The translations under genes and the position numbers were made by a program. The notes beneath the pieces were generated by a model. The model was given only the letters and a program-made list of their open reading frames with translations. It was not told the DNA's origin and made no database searches. From contig JACVTC010000079.1 in the NCBI GenBank assembly GCA_016946835.1, forward strand, positions 545,001-609,000: a stretch of DNA of 64,000 nucleotides. The letters are read 5' to 3'. Positions 14,139 through 34,154 of this stretch are shown in pieces. Source of the stretch: Neocallimastix lanati (nom. inval.). Lineage: Eukaryota > Neocallimastigomycota > Neocallimastigomycetes > Neocallimastigales > Neocallimastigaceae. How positions within the stretch are numbered: position 1 is the first letter of the stretch; the number at the start of each line of letters is the position of its first letter.

Positions 14139-15022
14139 TTCTTAAATAAATAAATAATAAATAATAATAAATAATAATAAATAATAATAAATAATATAGA
14201 TATAAATTTATATAATATATATTATAATTATGTGATTTTTATTTATTGTTCATAATAATCATAATAGTAATAATGAAATATATTTAATAATAATAAATTA
14301 TATATGAAATCAGATAATTATTATTACTACTTCCTAAAATTATCGTACTATAATTAATATTTCAATAAAACTTAAATATCATTAATTATGCAATTTATTT
14401 TATAATTTTTGTTTTTATTTATATATTTTTTTTTTAAAAAAAAAAAAAAGGTAAATTATTTAATATATTTATTATTTAATAATTAAACAAAGAAAGAATA
14501 AATTTTCATGTCATGCTTCTGAAATTATAAAGGTTACACATTATTTTATATAAAATTTTATTCTATCATTCAAATAGCTATTAAAAATAATATATATAAT
14601 TTATATGTATAATAATTAATATTATTATTTTTATAAATGTTTTATAAAAATTTTTTTATCTGATTATTTTAATTTCATCTTTTATTGTAAGTTGTTAAAA
14701 TAAATATAATAGAATATATACTATTTGCTTTAATCATATATATTATATAAGATTATAGCAAAAAACAAAAAAAATTTATTTAAATAAAATAAAATAAAAT
14801 TAAAAAATAAAATAAAATAAAATAAAATTAAAAAATAAAATAAAATAAAATAAAATATATATATATATATTTATATTATAATGTTTTATATAATTGCTAC
14901 AAAAATATTTTATATTTTCATCCGGAAAAATTTTCTTTTTATTTTCAAATAGATATTTGATGTATTAGTTTTGAATTTTATTATTTAAAGTTATATATAT
15001 GAAATTAAATTATGTAATATAG

Positions 15023-15085
<63 letters not shown>

Positions 15086-15130
15086 TTATTCTTATTCTTA
15101 TTCTTATTTTTATAAATATTTTCTATTTTG

Positions 15131-15167
<37 letters not shown>

Positions 15168-15276
15168 TTTTCATATTTTCTGTTTTATTAGTTAATTAGC
15201 TAAATGTTTAAATTTAATTAAAAATCATATTTTATTTTAAATAAAGGATTTTAACATTGTATAAGTTTGAATAAAT
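14139..15276. other. AT-rich intergenic region with microsatellites
   Basis: Between Ssu72 and the GAF/cyclase-like gene, which share a strand. It contains (AATA)n-type runs near 14150-14200, (TAAAA)n near 14787-14855, (ATT)n changing into (TTATTC)n near 15028-15110, and a T tract near 15132-15160. No gene seen; the downstream promoter presumably lies in the last few hundred bases. Confidence 0.5.
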
Positions 15277-21267
<5,991 letters not shown>

Positions 21268-21824
21268 TTTTACCCTAATTATTAAAGAAAAATTTTTTTT
21301 TTGTATTTTAAATTTTATTAAAATTTATAATATTTAATCATGATATTAATTTTCAAAGAACATATTAATATTTATTAATAAAACATTTTCATATATATAT
21401 ATATATAAAATTTTTTTTTCTTTTTTTTTTAAATATTTTTTAAAAACACTATCTCATAGATTATTTTTTATTGTTATTATCACATACATAACATTTATTT
21501 TTTATAAAAATAATGAAAATAATAAATAAAAATTTTTAATATAAAAATAAAGTCTATATAAAACATTTATATATATATATAATTAATAAATATAAAATTA
21601 ATAATTTATTATGGGTTAATAATAATATAAATATATAAATTATATATTATATATTATTTATTAATTTTGTATTATAATTAATTTTTTATTTATTTCATTT
21701 TATTTCATTTTATTTTTATATTGTATTTTCACTTCATTTAACTAATATTTCATATTTTTATAATTGTTATCATAATTGTTATTATTTATTATTTATTATT
21801 TATTATTATTATTATAAATATATA

Positions 21825-21904
<80 letters not shown>

Positions 21905-22150
21905 TTCATTTTCATTTTATTATTATTTTTACTTTCATTTTTATTTTTTTTTTTTATTATTATTCTTAATAAATTATTCTATTGGTATTCTATTTTTATA
22001 CTTTTATTTTTTATTATATATATTAATTTTATTTATTTTATAAATGATTTTATTTTATTTTATTTTTTATTTAATTGTTTTAATTTATCATTATTATTAT
22101 TATTGTTATTATTTATTTATTTATTTAGTATATTTTAATTTATTATAAGC
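21268..22150. other. Convergent intergenic region
   Basis: 3' ends of the GAF/cyclase-like and AP-3 delta genes. Contains (ATT)n at about 21826-21903 followed by ATTTTC units. No gene seen. Confidence 0.55.
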
Positions 22151-23050
22151 TTATTTTTTTAAGGATTGAAAGAATTTTCGAGCAATATCAGCTAAACCAT
22201 TTACTAACTCATCATTATCACCTTTAATATTTAATGATATAACTATATCATTATTCTTTTTAATGGTTTGTTTTAATAGAGATGCTATAATATTTCCTTG
22301 TACAGTTTGACCTACTAATGTTGCTGCTCCATTTATAACTTCAACTACATGCAATTTAAGTAGATCTTCGGAAGTATATCTTACAATATTTTGAATTTGT
22401 TCTTGAGAAACATTTGAAGGTAATGTAACTTTAACTATTGCATTTTGTGTTATTTTTTCAGGATCAGAAATAATTTCAACAAAATAATCTGGAGTTATTG
22501 GGAAATTAGGTTTTTTCATATATACTGTTAATGGTAAAGAAAGTTTAAATGACTCTTGATAATTTTTTGGATCAACTGACAAATCCTATTAATAATAGTA
22601 AATCAATAAATAAATAAATAAAATAAAATAAAATAAAATAAATGTATAAATAATTTTATTTATTTATATATTTATTTAGAAATTCAATATATAATTATAT
22701 TGAATTTCTAAATAACTTACTTGATATTGAATTGTAGCAGGTATAGAAATATTGCTAATTATAGTACTACTTAATAGCATAATATTTTTTTCAATTGAAA
22801 TAGCTTGATTTGGTGGAATGGTTATTGGTAATTTATTATCAAGATTAATAATATGGGCTTTCATTGTTTCAGCAATTTCAAATTTTATTATTTTAACTTT
22901 TTCATTTTCAATATTATTTTTTAAAAGGAACTGAACACGAATAACATTTGGTTCATTTTCAAATTCCCATTTATATACCTTCATAATAAAATATAAATTA
23001 ATACCAAATATTATTATTAATTATTTATTATTATTTATTATTTATTTATT

Positions 23051-23136
<86 letters not shown>

Positions 23137-24729
23137 AGAGATAATATTTCCATTAAATTGAACAGGAATATATTGATTTATTAATTCATTATTACTTGGA
23201 ATTTTTTTCTGTAAATATTTCATATATAATTATTAATTAATTGATTGTTTATATATATATATATATATTTATTATTAATATAAAATATTGATTATTGATA
23301 ATATTTTATTATTACTTTTGAAACTTTTTTAGGTTTTTTAGGATCACTAGATAATGAAGTTTGAATTGAAACTGGATTCATTTTTACAAGATCATTTTGA
23401 TTATTTGGAATAGTAATAGCTTTTCCGCCAACAACAGGCTTAGGTATTTCATTCTTATTTTTATTATCTTCAAAAGATTTTTTACTTTTCTTACCTTTCT
23501 TAGTTCCCTTTTTCTTCTTGTTTTTGGTGTTATTGTCATCTTCAGCTTCCTTTTTACCTTTCTTTGTAGATGATTTTTTTCCTTTTTTCTTCTTCTTACC
23601 ATCTTCATTCTTTACTATCGGTATCGTTGAACCCATAAATTCAATATTTGTTAAATCAAGATTTTTCAAAACTTTTTCCTCTTCATCCTTATCATCATCA
23701 TCTTTAACTTCAATAGCACCTTCTGGTATTTCTTCATCTTCTAAAAACACAATTTTTTGGTTAGATCCTACTTCATTCGTGTCATTTATATTAAGTTTTT
23801 CATCTGAATTACATTAATTATATATATATTATTTAATAATTATTTAACAATTATTTAATAATTTTAATTTAATTAATTGTTATTTATTTTAATATTATAT
23901 TTCATATTTTTATTATAAATCAATCCTTTTTGTATTTTATTTTATTTTATTTTATTTAATTATTTATTATTCTAGCTTTTAAATTTCATATATATTTAAA
24001 TATTAATTATACTAACCAAAGTTAAACGTAAATTGAACGATTGGTATATTATCAATTTCTGTTTCGTAAAATGAATTTTGAGATTTCGTATCTTCCTCGA
24101 AATCAAGATAGAATGGATTATCTTTTTTGCTTTGTCTTCTTCTTCTTCTTGATTCTTCTATTTCTTGTTTTGTAGGCTCTCTTTCTTTTCTTAAAGATTT
24201 ACTTTTAATAATTTTTGATGTCCAGAAATATTTTGTTTCATCTGCAAAAGATGTATCTATTTCATTTAAGAGAGTTTCTGATTCTTCATTGATAACTTGA
24301 TCTAAATTTAATTCTGGTGGTACTGGTACCATCTTTTGAGCTTTGGCTGCAACAGGTTTTAGTTCTCCTTTAAATAAATTGTCAATACCTTCAATTAATT
24401 TTTTATCAACAGTATTTACCGGATTATATTGTTCATAAATTTTATTAAGAATTTCAAGAGTTAAATTTGCTCTATCTTGAACCTCAATATCTGAACTATC
24501 AATGAAATTTTGTAATTTATCCATCAACATAGTGGTAATTTGTTTGTAGGCATCAACTGATGACTCATTAAAATCAGATTTTAATAACCAATAAATATAA
24601 ATTTTTAATATTGCTATTATATAACTTGTTTGAACAATTCCAGATAAATCTTTAATTTCATCCGTAGTTAAATTAAAAAGAATATCTTCAACACTTTCTA
24701 CATCAATTGAACTTTTAATAATAATAATA

Positions 24730-24774
<45 letters not shown>

Positions 24775-27311
24775 TAGAATGTTAATTCAATCATAAATAA
24801 TATAATTTATATTTTATTGTTTTTATTTTTTATTTTATAAATTAATATATATATAATTATATCTACCTTCTATATTCACCAAGTAAATATGCAGCAACAT
24901 ATAAAATATCTGTATTTCCCGCATTAATAAATTTCTTTTCAAATATTGCTTTATTTTTAAGTAATTCAATCTAAAAACAATATATATAAAAATAAAATGA
25001 TTATTAATATATAAGAAAAAAGTTATTATGAATTTATGATTTTATTTTTTATATTTGATTAACCATTTTATCAATGATGAATTTTCTTAAAGGTGTATCT
25101 TTCAAACGAATACAAATATCCATCATTTGTTTCGATATGGCTTCCACTACAGAAATATTTTCAACAAATGCGAGATTACATAAAACACAGATATACCATT
25201 GGAAATTGGTTATATATGCATATTTATCTTTTGAACATATATTTAAAATATTATTAACTATGCAGTTTCTGTAATCTTTATCAGTGAAAATATTAATATT
25301 ATTAAACCATTCATCTTCTTCCTTGAATAAATAACTCATTAATTTATCTACAATTGGCATTAAGTTTGGTTTTGTAACCTTTATATTAATAAATATTTTG
25401 ATAATTAAATTATAAGAAAAAAAAAAAAAAAAGGAAAATAAGATAATATTATTATAAATATTAATTTTATTTATTATTCAATAGTCTTGACAAAAAAATT
25501 AAATTAAATTAAAATTACCATTGTTGGAACAATATCTAATGCCTTTCTTCTAATTGTAAGATCAATATCATCTAAACGTTCTAATATAATATCAGTAAAT
25601 GCAGCAACTAATTTAGGGAAAATTGCAATTAGTTCACTTAGAGTTAATAAACCCAAATAACGAACTTTCAATGAAAATTATGAATAAATGAATGATTAAA
25701 TAAATAAATAAATAAATATAAATAAATAAATAAATAAATATAAATAAATAAATAAGTAAATAAATAATAAAATAATAATAATTATATATAATTTAACTTA
25801 CGATTAGCGTCTCTATCTACAATAAATTCTTTTAATTTTTCAATACAAAGACTAATCAATGGTTGATTAGCTTGTTTAATAATACCACTCTTAATCATAG
25901 CATTAAGGACTTCATATGCAAATGAAGTAGCAGTAGTTCCTTCTAGAATCAATCCGAATGCTGGTAATATTTTTTTGGCTAAACGTGGTTCCTCAGGTGC
26001 TAATAATGCAAGCTAAAAAATAAAAACAAATATTAATATTTCATTTTTTTTTTTTTTTTTTTTAAAAAAATATATATATATAAATATATATCAAATAATA
26101 CAAAATATTATAATTAATAAATATCAACTTACTAATTTAACGACTTTGATTGATAACCAATTATTAGAACTTACAGTAAGAATATTATAAAGTTGTGGAA
26201 CCAAAGGTAAATAATTTCTTGGATTATGTGTAGCTAATTCACATATAACACTTACAGTTGCAATAACAACACCTATTTAAATTATTATAAATTATTATTA
26301 TTATTATTTTATTTCTGTTATTTTATTTCTATATTTATATACATACTTGGATGGTCGTCCTCTAATTTTTCTTTTAACTTTGGATATGCCATAATTAAAG
26401 CTTCTGGATATTGTAAAAAAACTTTATAAAGTAAAACTACGACTCTTTTACGAATATAAGGTTGAGAATGATTCATCATTCTTAATAGATCATCAATTAA
26501 ATCTCTTGCTAAATCTGGAGTAACTATTTGAGACAATCCATTTAATGCCAATGCTGTTTCATACATCTTATTTGAAGATAAATCCTTTTTTATTTAACAA
26601 TTTTTTTTTTTTTTTTTTTTGCAAAATTTATATTTGATTTATTTGTTTATTTGTTTATTTGTTTATATATTTTAATATATATTACAAAAATAAATATTTA
26701 TTATTAATATCATATATTTACACTGAATATTGCCATTTTATTTTTATTTTCATACTTTTTTAATTAAATTAGTGCAAAGCATTAATACATCAGTATCTTT
26801 ATTAAATGACTGAGCAGCAGCAAGATAACCAATTCGTTTATATTGAAATTTCGGAGATGACATAACCTTATATAATTAACAATTATACATATTTAAACGT
26901 ACATAATTATTTATAAATTGTTTTTTTTTTCTATGTAAAAAATCTTAATTTTTTATTTTTATAAAAATATATTTTTATATTTATTAACCTCAACAACATG
27001 AAAACTTGCCCAGGTCATATCATAACCCATCATATTTAACTATATTTATATATATTTAAATAAATATTGATAAATGTTTTATAAATTGTTATGTAAAAAA
27101 AAAAAAATTATTCTAAATAATTTCAAATTATGTTATTTTTATAATTAATACATACATATGTTAATTTTTGTAAAGCTACAGCTTTTATATCAATATCATT
27201 ACTTTTTATTTCACTAGTAATTTCCTCTAAGCATGACGAAATAAATGCTTCTTCATTTTTTTTATTTGCTCTAATTCCCCGAATCAAATCAGCTAATGAT
27301 TTTTCAAACAT
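22151..27311 (-). CDS. AP3D1/APL5: AP-3 adaptor complex subunit delta
   Basis: Fourteen exons on the minus strand: 27311-27156, 27039-26989, 26866-26756, 26584-26347, 26272-26133, 26012-25802, 25664-25519, 25378-25064, 24970-24867, 24711-24017, 23803-23316, 23208-23134, 22978-22721, 22585-22151. The join is phase-perfect, giving 1,140 residues (human ~1,150). It starts MFEKSLADLIRGIRANK, the delta-adaptin signature. It continues through HEAT-repeat trunk blocks (MMGYDMTWASFHVVEVMSS, KRIGYLAAAQSF, TPDLARDLIDDLLRMM, NNWLSIKVVKL, RYLGLLTLSEL) to about residue 570. Residues ~720-885 are an acidic then Lys-rich hinge. Residues ~890-1140 form the ear, ending NGLADIARKFFQSLKK. Known role: large subunit of AP-3, which sorts cargo from Golgi/endosomes to vacuoles and lysosome-related organelles. 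No truncation or frameshift found. Confidence 0.93.
23060..23132. repeat. (ATT)n microsatellite in an AP-3 delta intron
   Basis: About 24 ATT units in the intron between exons 12 and 13, directly abutting the GTAATA donor of exon 12 on the minus strand. Confidence 0.85.
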
Positions 27312-28543
27312 TTTTATTATTATTCAATAATAAGAAAAAAAAAAAAAAAAAGGAACATAAATTATTTTAATATATATATATAAAGAATCCCTTTATAATT
27401 AAGTTTAATTTGTAATATATTGAAAGAAATGAATTTTCAAATTATTATTATTATTTTGCATTTCACAATTAAAAATGATTACATAATGAAATAAATAACA
27501 ATTATTATAAATTATATATTATATAAGATTATTTGAAATTAAAAAATAAATATGTTAGTTATTTATTATTTTTATTAATTAATTATATGTTTATTTTATA
27601 TTAAAAATATTTAAAATTAAATCATCTTTATTTTCGTTAAAATTCATTTTCATTTTTAATAAATCGTTCTAGAATATATTAAATTTTTATTATAATTTAA
27701 TTTAATAAAAATTCTATAATGTATTATTCAACAATTGTAAATATATTAAAAAATAATAATTTCGATTCATCATCCTGAAATTTTATTATCTTTGTTTAAT
27801 TTTAGAATTAAAAAATATAATGATATCTTATAATTCATAATTGTTTATAATCATTTTGAATTTTAATACCATACAAAATGTATAAAAATTAATTATCGAT
27901 ACCTTAATTATTAAATTTTTATAAATTTAATAATATGTATATGATATGATAGAAAAATTGATTAATAATTATTAATAGTTATAATAGTTTTCTACTTATT
28001 ATCCTTATTTTTTTAATACTATTTTTTCTTTTATATAATATTTTATTATATATATTTTTTTTTTAAATAATAAATGTAGAATTTATAAAATAGTTGATTA
28101 ATGAATTAAAATAAAATAAAAATAATAAAAAAGGAAAAGCTTATTTTATATATATTTAAATTTAAATAAAATTAAAATAAAAATAAATTCAATATTATAT
28201 ATATAGATTGTGTAATATGGATAATAAATAATATTATTAATTATAGTATTAAATTGAAGATAACTATTATTACATTTAGTAATTTTTATATTTATATCTA
28301 TATATTTATATTTTATTTGTATTTAAATAAATTTATTAAAAATAATTCATTAAATTAACTATTAAATTGATGGAATAATTAATATATAAATATTATAACT
28401 TTTGGAAAAAAAAAAATACTAATAATAAAACATTATTAAAAATATTTTTTTTATATTTATATTTTTTTTTTTCTTTTACAGACGTAATTATTGCGAACTT
28501 TTAACTTTATTTATTTACATGAATATTTTTTTTAATAATAATA

Positions 28544-28579
<36 letters not shown>

Positions 28580-28684
28580 ACTGAATTAATAAAAAGTAAA
28601 TATAATTTATCCAATTAGAATATAATAATATTTAAAATAATAATATAAAATAAAGTATATAAAAAATTCAGAAAAAAGTTCATA
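27312..28684. other. AT-rich intergenic region upstream of AP-3 delta
   Basis: No coding signal on either strand. Contains an A-run near 28549-28578. The AP-3 delta promoter is presumably in the part next to 27311. Confidence 0.5.
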
Positions 28685-29270
28685 TGCAACGAACCTCACC
28701 TCCAGATTATAAAATTTATGTTTAAAAAGGAATTCTTATTCCGGACTTGGGTTTGAATTGACTTTCTAAAAGAAATAATAGTCTTCTCCATCAGAGCATT
28801 GACCTTCTTGATGCATTTTCAGCGTTTACATTCCTGGTTAGTTTGAGCTTATATCATCAGATTATCAATCCTTGTTGAGTACTAGCCCTAGGCACAATTT
28901 CTGTAAAGCGAATCGCTGATCTCATCAGGTATGGCGTTTTAGAATAATCACCTGTATTTATTTGGTTCTTAAACAAAATATTCCATTCTTTTTATAATTT
29001 AAATCAATAATATATGCATTTCTTCCCCCAAGAAGGAAGTTTTATAGTTAGTACCACGTCACATATTTACACATCCATTATTCAGAAAATTACTAATATT
29101 AACACCACAATCATCATTTGACCTATTCACTACATTATTAATAACGATACTATTATTTTCACTATTACTAATTTAATTCCTATTTTCACGAACAATACTA
29201 TACCATTATTAACAATATTATTTCTATTGTTATTATCATTAAACTTTAAATATAAAAAAATTGTATCAGA
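28685..29270. other. GC-richer island, probable repeat remnant
   Basis: Base composition changes abruptly: 28685-29000 has frequent G/C, unlike the surrounding intergenic DNA, then grades into an ACTATTATTAACA-type simple region to 29270. It contains a short hairpin CTGATCTCATCAG and the near-palindrome AGCGAATCGCT near 28906-28930. I find no open frame and no match to a gene I know. In this window comparable islands are all transposon remnants, so that is my inference. A C/D-snoRNA-like TGATGA...CTGA pair on the minus strand lacks a closing stem. Confidence 0.45.
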
Positions 29271-29595
29271 CAGAATAAATTTAACTTTATCATGAATATA
29301 ATTCGGAAAAATTTTAAATAAATTAATAATAATAATAAAATGATAATATATAATAATAATATATACTTAAATTTCAATTTATAAAATTGTATATTTTATT
29401 TGAATAGATACTTATGATTAATTTTTTATTTAAATAATTAAATTAAATTTTTCTCTATTAAAAATTAAGAGAGGTTTAAAACAAATAATTTTTTTTAAAA
29501 AAAATAATTAAAAATGGATTTATTATCTCTAAAATGAAAACTAAAATGAAAAAAAAAAATAAATAAGTTAAAAATTAAAATTATTTATATTATAT

Positions 29596-29800
29596 TTATT
29601 CCCTTCTTGATTCAAGTGTTTTTAAATATTTTTCACATTTTTTCTGTAGTTGCTTTGCTGTTAATTGGTATTTATTTAATTTTAAATCTCTAAACATAGC
29701 CTTAAATAATTATAATTAAAATACATAATATGTATAAATTTTAAATTAATTCATTGTTTTTCTTAGTTTATAAATTCAAATTAAATTATATATATTGTAT

Positions 29801-29843
<43 letters not shown>

Positions 29844-30685
29844 CACTAAAAATAATAACATACTTGATAATCATCACCATGTTTAGCTATTAAATCTTTA
29901 CAAATTAACTCTTCATGTGAAGATATATGTCTTTCGGGTTTTGGTAATGCTGCAGCTGCAGCTGCTTGTGCTTCAAGTACTGATAATAATTAATATTTTT
30001 TTAATATTTAATTATAAAAATAAAATCAATTTAAGAGAAAAATTATTATAATTATAAACAAAAACAATAAAATCAATTAATTCAAATTTATATAGTTTCT
30101 TTAATTATATAAAAATTTCATTTACTATATATTTTTCTTTTAAATAAATAAAAATAACAAAATAAATTTATATATCTTTTCATCAATTATATTAATAATA
30201 TATAATATTCTTAATAATTTTTACAGAAAAAATAAAATGAAGTAATATAACTTACTTTTAACAATTTTAGTTGGTTTACTTTCTTGTTTCTTAATACGCT
30301 TTTGACCAATTCTAGCACCAATATGTAAAGAGTTATAATCAACATTATCAACTAAAGCAAGTTCTGGATCAGCAGATTCTAAAGAATCTTTAACCTTTTC
30401 TGTCATACGTTTAACATATTCATCTTTCTTAAATTCCTCTTCTTCTTCAATAGACATAGCTGCTGTATGATTACTATTAACACCACCTGATACATCATTT
30501 AAATTACCTATTAAACCTATACGTTGATAATTTTGAATTAAAGTTAAATTTTTATCCCAATTTTCTCTAATAATTTTTGGAGCTGTTGCTAATGAAGGTT
30601 TTCTTTTATTGTGACGATTTGCAACTCTTCTTGAAACTTTAGAATTTGGATTCTTAATCTTCTTTCTTGCTGAAGGTCTAGCCAT
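29596..30685 (-). CDS. NOP16: Nucleolar protein 16 (60S ribosome biogenesis)
   Basis: Three exons on the minus strand: 30685-30256, 29979-29864, 29700-29596, joining in phase to 216 residues. It begins MARPSARKKIKNPNSKVSRR, the basic N terminus typical of Nop16. LATAPKIIRENWDKNLTLIQNY is the family core (WDxxxTxxqNY). The C-terminal block HEELICKDLIAKHGDDYQAMFRDLKLNKYQLTAKQL... aligns with the YGdDykaMaRDxKLNxxQhTxxql signature. Known role: nucleolar factor bound to pre-60S particles. An Ala-rich segment follows the first splice. Divergent with DUS3. Confidence 0.93.
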
Positions 30686-31232
30686 TTTTAGCTTTTAATT
30701 ATATATTAAATTATTGATTTAATAATTATACGTTAATATATATATATAATATATATATATTTATTAAAATAAATATAATTTTTTTTTTTTTAAATTTATT
30801 TAATTATTCAAGAAATGTAATTATAAATTAACAAAATTTCTATTGTTTTAAATTCATTTTATTTATTTTTAAATTATAAATATTCAATGACATAAAAAAT
30901 AATTATATTAAAATATATGATATAAATTCCAATGATTAATTGAACTTTATACTATTATTATAATTCCATATCATTTAATTTTATTTAATTCTGAATTTTA
31001 CATTATATAAAATAATTATTTTCCTTAAGAAAATATATTTCTTGTTTTTCCTTCATTTAATTCCTTTTTCAAAAATATTTCTTTTTTATTTAAAGATTAT
31101 TTTTTCTTTTATTATTATTATTATTATTATTTTTAATTTATATATATATATAAATTTTCCTTCATTCTTTATTAAATTATATATTTTTCGCTTACTTTAT
31201 TTCAATTTATTCTTCTTTAAAACTTTTTAAAG

Positions 31233-31292
<60 letters not shown>

Positions 31293-32250
31293 CAAATTAA
31301 ATTACATTACATTTCTCGTTCTAATATTTTATTGGATAAATATATAATGTATTTATAAAGTTTACTATTATTAATTTTTTTAAAATAGTAATATTTGATA
31401 TATTTAAGAATTATTTTATTAAAACTTTTTTTAAAAAAAAAATTATAAACATTAATTCATTTTGATCATTACAAATGATTGGTCCTTTTTAAAATATTTT
31501 TTTATATTTGAAATTGTAAGAATCTTTTTACGGCGTATGAAAGATATTGTATTAATTTTAATGAAATATTATATTATTTTAAAAATAATATGTGGCTAAT
31601 TTGTTTAAAATTTTATTAATATTATTAATATTTTAAATATTTACTTATGATAATTTCATAAATTAAACTTGGATTCTTTTTTTTTTTTATTAAAATTATA
31701 TTTTAGTTCAAAAAATAAAATAAAATAAAAAAAAAAAAAAAAGATAAAATAACAAAATAAGAAAAAAAAAAATTAAATAAAAATATAAACTAAAGAAATT
31801 CATATACTAAAATTATAGAAAATAGAAGGTTAATAAATAAAAAAAGTATTTTTTTGAGAAATTTCATATTAAATAATCAAAATTTTAAAAAATCAAAAGT
31901 AATTAATATTGATAATTATTACTCAAAAAAAATAAATAAAAATATATTCATATATAAAGTTAAATTTTATTCTTCGAAATTAGAATCACTAAAATCAAAT
32001 TTTAAATTTATATTGAAATTCGAGAAAAATTCATTTTATTCATATAAACAACTTCAACTTTTTAAAACAATAGAATTATTAGTATTAAATAATATTAATT
32101 TTTCAATCATTTATATATTTTTATTTTTCATTTTATCAGATTATTTCCATTAACAAAAATTATAAAGAAAAAATTTAGAGAAATTTTTTATTACGTAAAT
32201 TTTTTTTTACATTGAATATATATTAAAAAAATACTAACGTATATATATAT

Positions 32251-32287
<37 letters not shown>

Positions 32288-32354
32288 TATTATATATGTA
32301 CAACTGTAAATAAATATTTTATATAAAAATAATTCATTAAAAAAAAAAAGAATA
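30686..32354. promoter_or_regulatory. Divergent intergenic region between NOP16 and DUS3
   Basis: 1.67 kb of AT-rich DNA that must hold both promoters. It contains an A-run near 31240-31288 and a T-run near 32252-32279. A 99-codon open stretch near 31854-32153 lacks a convincing start and resembles random AT-rich sequence. No boxes identified. Confidence 0.4.
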
Positions 32355-34119
32355 ATGGAAAACGAGAAAAAAGAATGGCCTAAAGGTGTTTCACCAATTA
32401 AAAAAGAATATATTATTAAAATCTTTGATAATGAAGATGAATTTAGTAATAATGAAAGTTCAGAACAATCTATCGAGCAGAACAATAAAAAAAGAAAATT
32501 TGACAAGAAAAATGAAAGAAATAAAAAAATTAGAGGAATGAACAAAAACAGAACAATTACATATGTTAAAGATGAAACTGACCTTTGCAATAGATTTAGT
32601 AAATTTCTTCTAAAATTAATATATTATAATTACAATTACAATTATTTAGATTAAATGTCCAATAAAAAATATATATATATATTTATATATAATAAATTTG
32701 AATAAAATTTAAAATTAATATATAAACATTACTTTATAATTATATTATAATTTTTGTTATATATATTATTTATTTAATTATATAGTTCACGGAACTTGTA
32801 CAAATGGAGATAATTGTAAATGGGGACATAACATTAAAGAATATTTAGATCATAAAGAAAAAGATCTTAGTAATGAATGTCCAAACTTCAAAATATATAA
32901 TCGTTGCCCATACGGTATTAAATGCAGGTTCTTCTCTGGTCATAAAGAATTTGAAAAAGTTAATGAATGTTATAAAAATGGTAAAGATATTGATCCAAAG
33001 GATATTATCGTTGATCTTCCTCAAACATGTAATGGTAATACTGAGGATAGTCAAACTCTTAATATTGTTGGTGGTAATATTCAACGTATACTTCGTAAAA
33101 AAGAATTTGAATTTAAAAAAGCAGATGAATTTATTAAACGTTATGATGAATATAAGAAACAAAGAGATGCTATTGTTGAAAACTTTTCAAAAAAAATGCA
33201 TGAAAGAAAAGATAATGGAGCCTCATCCACTACTGAAATTTCAGAATCAATTGATAAACCTGAAACCAGTATTAGTACAGATGTTTCACTTGATTTAGCA
33301 CCATTAGATGATGAAAGTAAGAGTCAAAATGAATTAAATTCAATTCATGAAATGAAGCTTAAAAAATTTGATCATGATACCTATGAAACTAGATTAAGAC
33401 CTGAAGAAAAAAAACGTATTGACTTCCGTGATAAACTATATTGTGCTCCATTAACTACTGTCGGTAATCTTCCATTCCGTCGAATTATTAAAAAATTTGG
33501 ATGTGATATTACATGTGGTGAAATGGCAGTTGCTAACAATATTTTAGATGGTAATAAAAATGAATGGGCTTTAATGCGTCGTCATAAATCAGAAGATATT
33601 TTTGGTATTCAACTTACTGGTGGTAATCCAGAGTCTATTGCTCGTGCTGCTGAAATTATTAATCGTCAAACACAAATTGATTTTATAGATTTAAATATTG
33701 GTTGTCCAATAGATGCTATGTTTAATGCAGGTGCCGGTAGTGCATTAATGGGTAAAACAAACAAATTACGCGAAGCTATACAGGGTATTAATTATGTTAC
33801 AGACTGTCCAGTTACTGTTAAATTAAGAACTGGTATATACAAAAATAAGAATATTGCTCATAAACTCTTACCAAAATTTGATGATTGGGGTGTTCAATTA
33901 GCCACTCTTCACGGACGTTCTCGTGAGCAAAGATATACTAAATTAGCAGATTATGATTATATTAAAACATGTGTTGAAGAACTTAATGATCGTCAAATGG
34001 TATAATATTTTTTCTTCTTATTATTTTTCTTATTATTATTTTTCTTATTATTATTTTTCTTATTATTATTTTTCTTATTATTATTTTTCTTATTATTATT
34101 TTTCTTATTATTATTTTTC

Positions 34120-34154
<35 letters not shown>

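Noticed and set aside
28690-28950. C/D-box snoRNA on the minus strand (TGATGA ... CTGA)
   Set aside because: Boxes are present at plausible spacing, but flanks do not form a terminal stem and the C box lacks its leading purine; too weak to call.
31854-32153. 99-codon open frame upstream of DUS3
   Set aside because: No ATG start, composition like random A/T DNA (Lys, Asn, Ile, Phe, Tyr), no splice link to DUS3 that would keep frame, and no family resemblance.
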